Of a stretch of DNA of 64,000 nt, positions 63,608 through 64,000 are shown in pieces. Source of the stretch: an uncultured Pedosphaera sp. (GTDB lineage: Bacteria; Verrucomicrobiota; Verrucomicrobiia; Limisphaerales; Pedosphaeraceae); assembly GCA_903918755.1 (NCBI GenBank), contig CAIXFN010000046.1, forward strand, positions 1 through 64,000. Reading direction: 5' to 3'. The notes under the pieces are model-generated. The model worked only from the letters and a program-made list of their open reading frames with translations. It ran no database searches and had not been told where the DNA came from. Position numbers and translations under genes: made by a program. Position 1 is the first letter of the stretch. Each line of letters opens with the position of its first letter.

Positions 63608-64000
63608 ATGCAAGCCTCCCCCCAAGCCATGAATCCTAACCCAGCCGGGCGAAAAAACGGAATCGGGCTGCTCGCCCTGGCGATCAGCTTTTTCCTCACC
63701 GGCCCCGTTTTTGCGGGCGCGGTGGAATCGCGGAAGCCTAATGTCATCATGATCATGGCGGATGACCAGGGGAGTGTGGACGCCGGCTGTTACGGCGCAA
63801 AGGACCTGGTCACACCCGGCATCGATGCGCTCGCGGCGCGGGGCGTGCGCTTTACGCAATTTTATTCCGCGGCCCCGGTCTGCTCGCCCTCCCGGGCCGG
63901 GTTTTTGACCGGCCGCTATCCCTGGCTGGCGGGCATGCCGAACAACGGTCCCGGACCACCGACAGAAAAGGACGACCTGTTGGACACGTTGACGGGAGAC
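63608..64000 (+). CDS. secreted sulfatase (partial, cut by window end)
   Basis: The first 131 residues of a type I (formylglycine-dependent) sulfatase. A signal peptide (GLLALAISFFLTGPVFAG) is followed by RKPNVIMIMADDQGSVDAGC, with the Asp-Asp metal site, and the modification motif CSPSRAGFLTGR (Cys becomes formylglycine). Related enzymes remove sulfate from polysaccharides and are numerous in Planctomycetes and Verrucomicrobia. ATG 63608 and ATG 63629 are both in frame. The C-terminus lies outside the window. Confidence 0.92.
   Translation, partial: MQASPQAMNPNPAGRKNGIGLLALAISFFLTGPVFAGAVESRKPNVIMIMADDQGSVDAGCYGAKDLVTPGIDALAARGVRFTQFYSAAPVCSPSRAGFLTGRYPWLAGMPNNGPGPPTEKDDLLDTLTGD

Overview
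The window looks like chromosomal DNA from a free-living Verrucomicrobiota, probably near Pedosphaera/Limisphaerales. This is inferred from gene content, not from a 16S gene. The signs are a four-gene DUF1501 / pre-peptidase / DUF1549-DUF1553 / cytochrome-WD40 cluster (otherwise typical of Planctomycetes), several Tat-exported sugar-metabolism enzymes, a prepilin-type protein with FTLIE cleavage site, very large secreted multidomain proteins, and GC-rich coding throughout. Most genes are on the plus strand and many overlap by ATGA or GTGA.

Layout: 1-1040 holds a truncated integron-type integrase and an N-terminally truncated REP-associated transposase. 1222-9204 is a 2660-residue secreted lamin-tail/CotH protein. 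9205-10396 is a 1.2 kb non-coding island with two copies of a repeat and REP-like hairpins. 10397-20121 is the four-gene exported cluster with haem motifs. 20153-24866 has a DUF1801 protein, a Tat-exported Gfo/Idh/MocA oxidoreductase and sugar isomerase-like pair (minus strand), and a divergent sialate O-acetylesterase. 25003-25077 is tRNA-Val(CAC). 25721-41005 is one 15.3 kb gene for a 5094-residue secreted protein made of beta-helix repeats, CARDB modules and other Ig-like domains.

41177-55106 is a housekeeping stretch: cimA (isoleucine precursor), a PIN-domain scrap, valS, a secreted transglutaminase, then the rod-shape cluster mreB-mreC-mreD-mrdA-rodA followed directly by an RNase E/G gene and a strong hairpin. 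55308-59751 has a lone cyclic-nucleotide-binding domain protein, a PQQ-type sugar dehydrogenase, and a divergently read ECF sigma / anti-sigma pair separated from it by a perfect 12-bp inverted repeat. 59782-62011 has a pseudopilin-like protein and a GSII-type glutamine synthetase with a good sigma-54 promoter match. The end has a very small kinase-like protein overlapping a PP2C phosphatase, and the start of a sulfatase that runs off the window.

The parts most worth follow-up are the four-gene exported cluster, the miniature kinase/PP2C pair, the sigma-54 glnA promoter, the ECF/sugar-dehydrogenase inverted repeat, and the two giant secreted proteins, which share a C-terminal module. No CRISPR array, rRNA gene or intact mobile element was seen.
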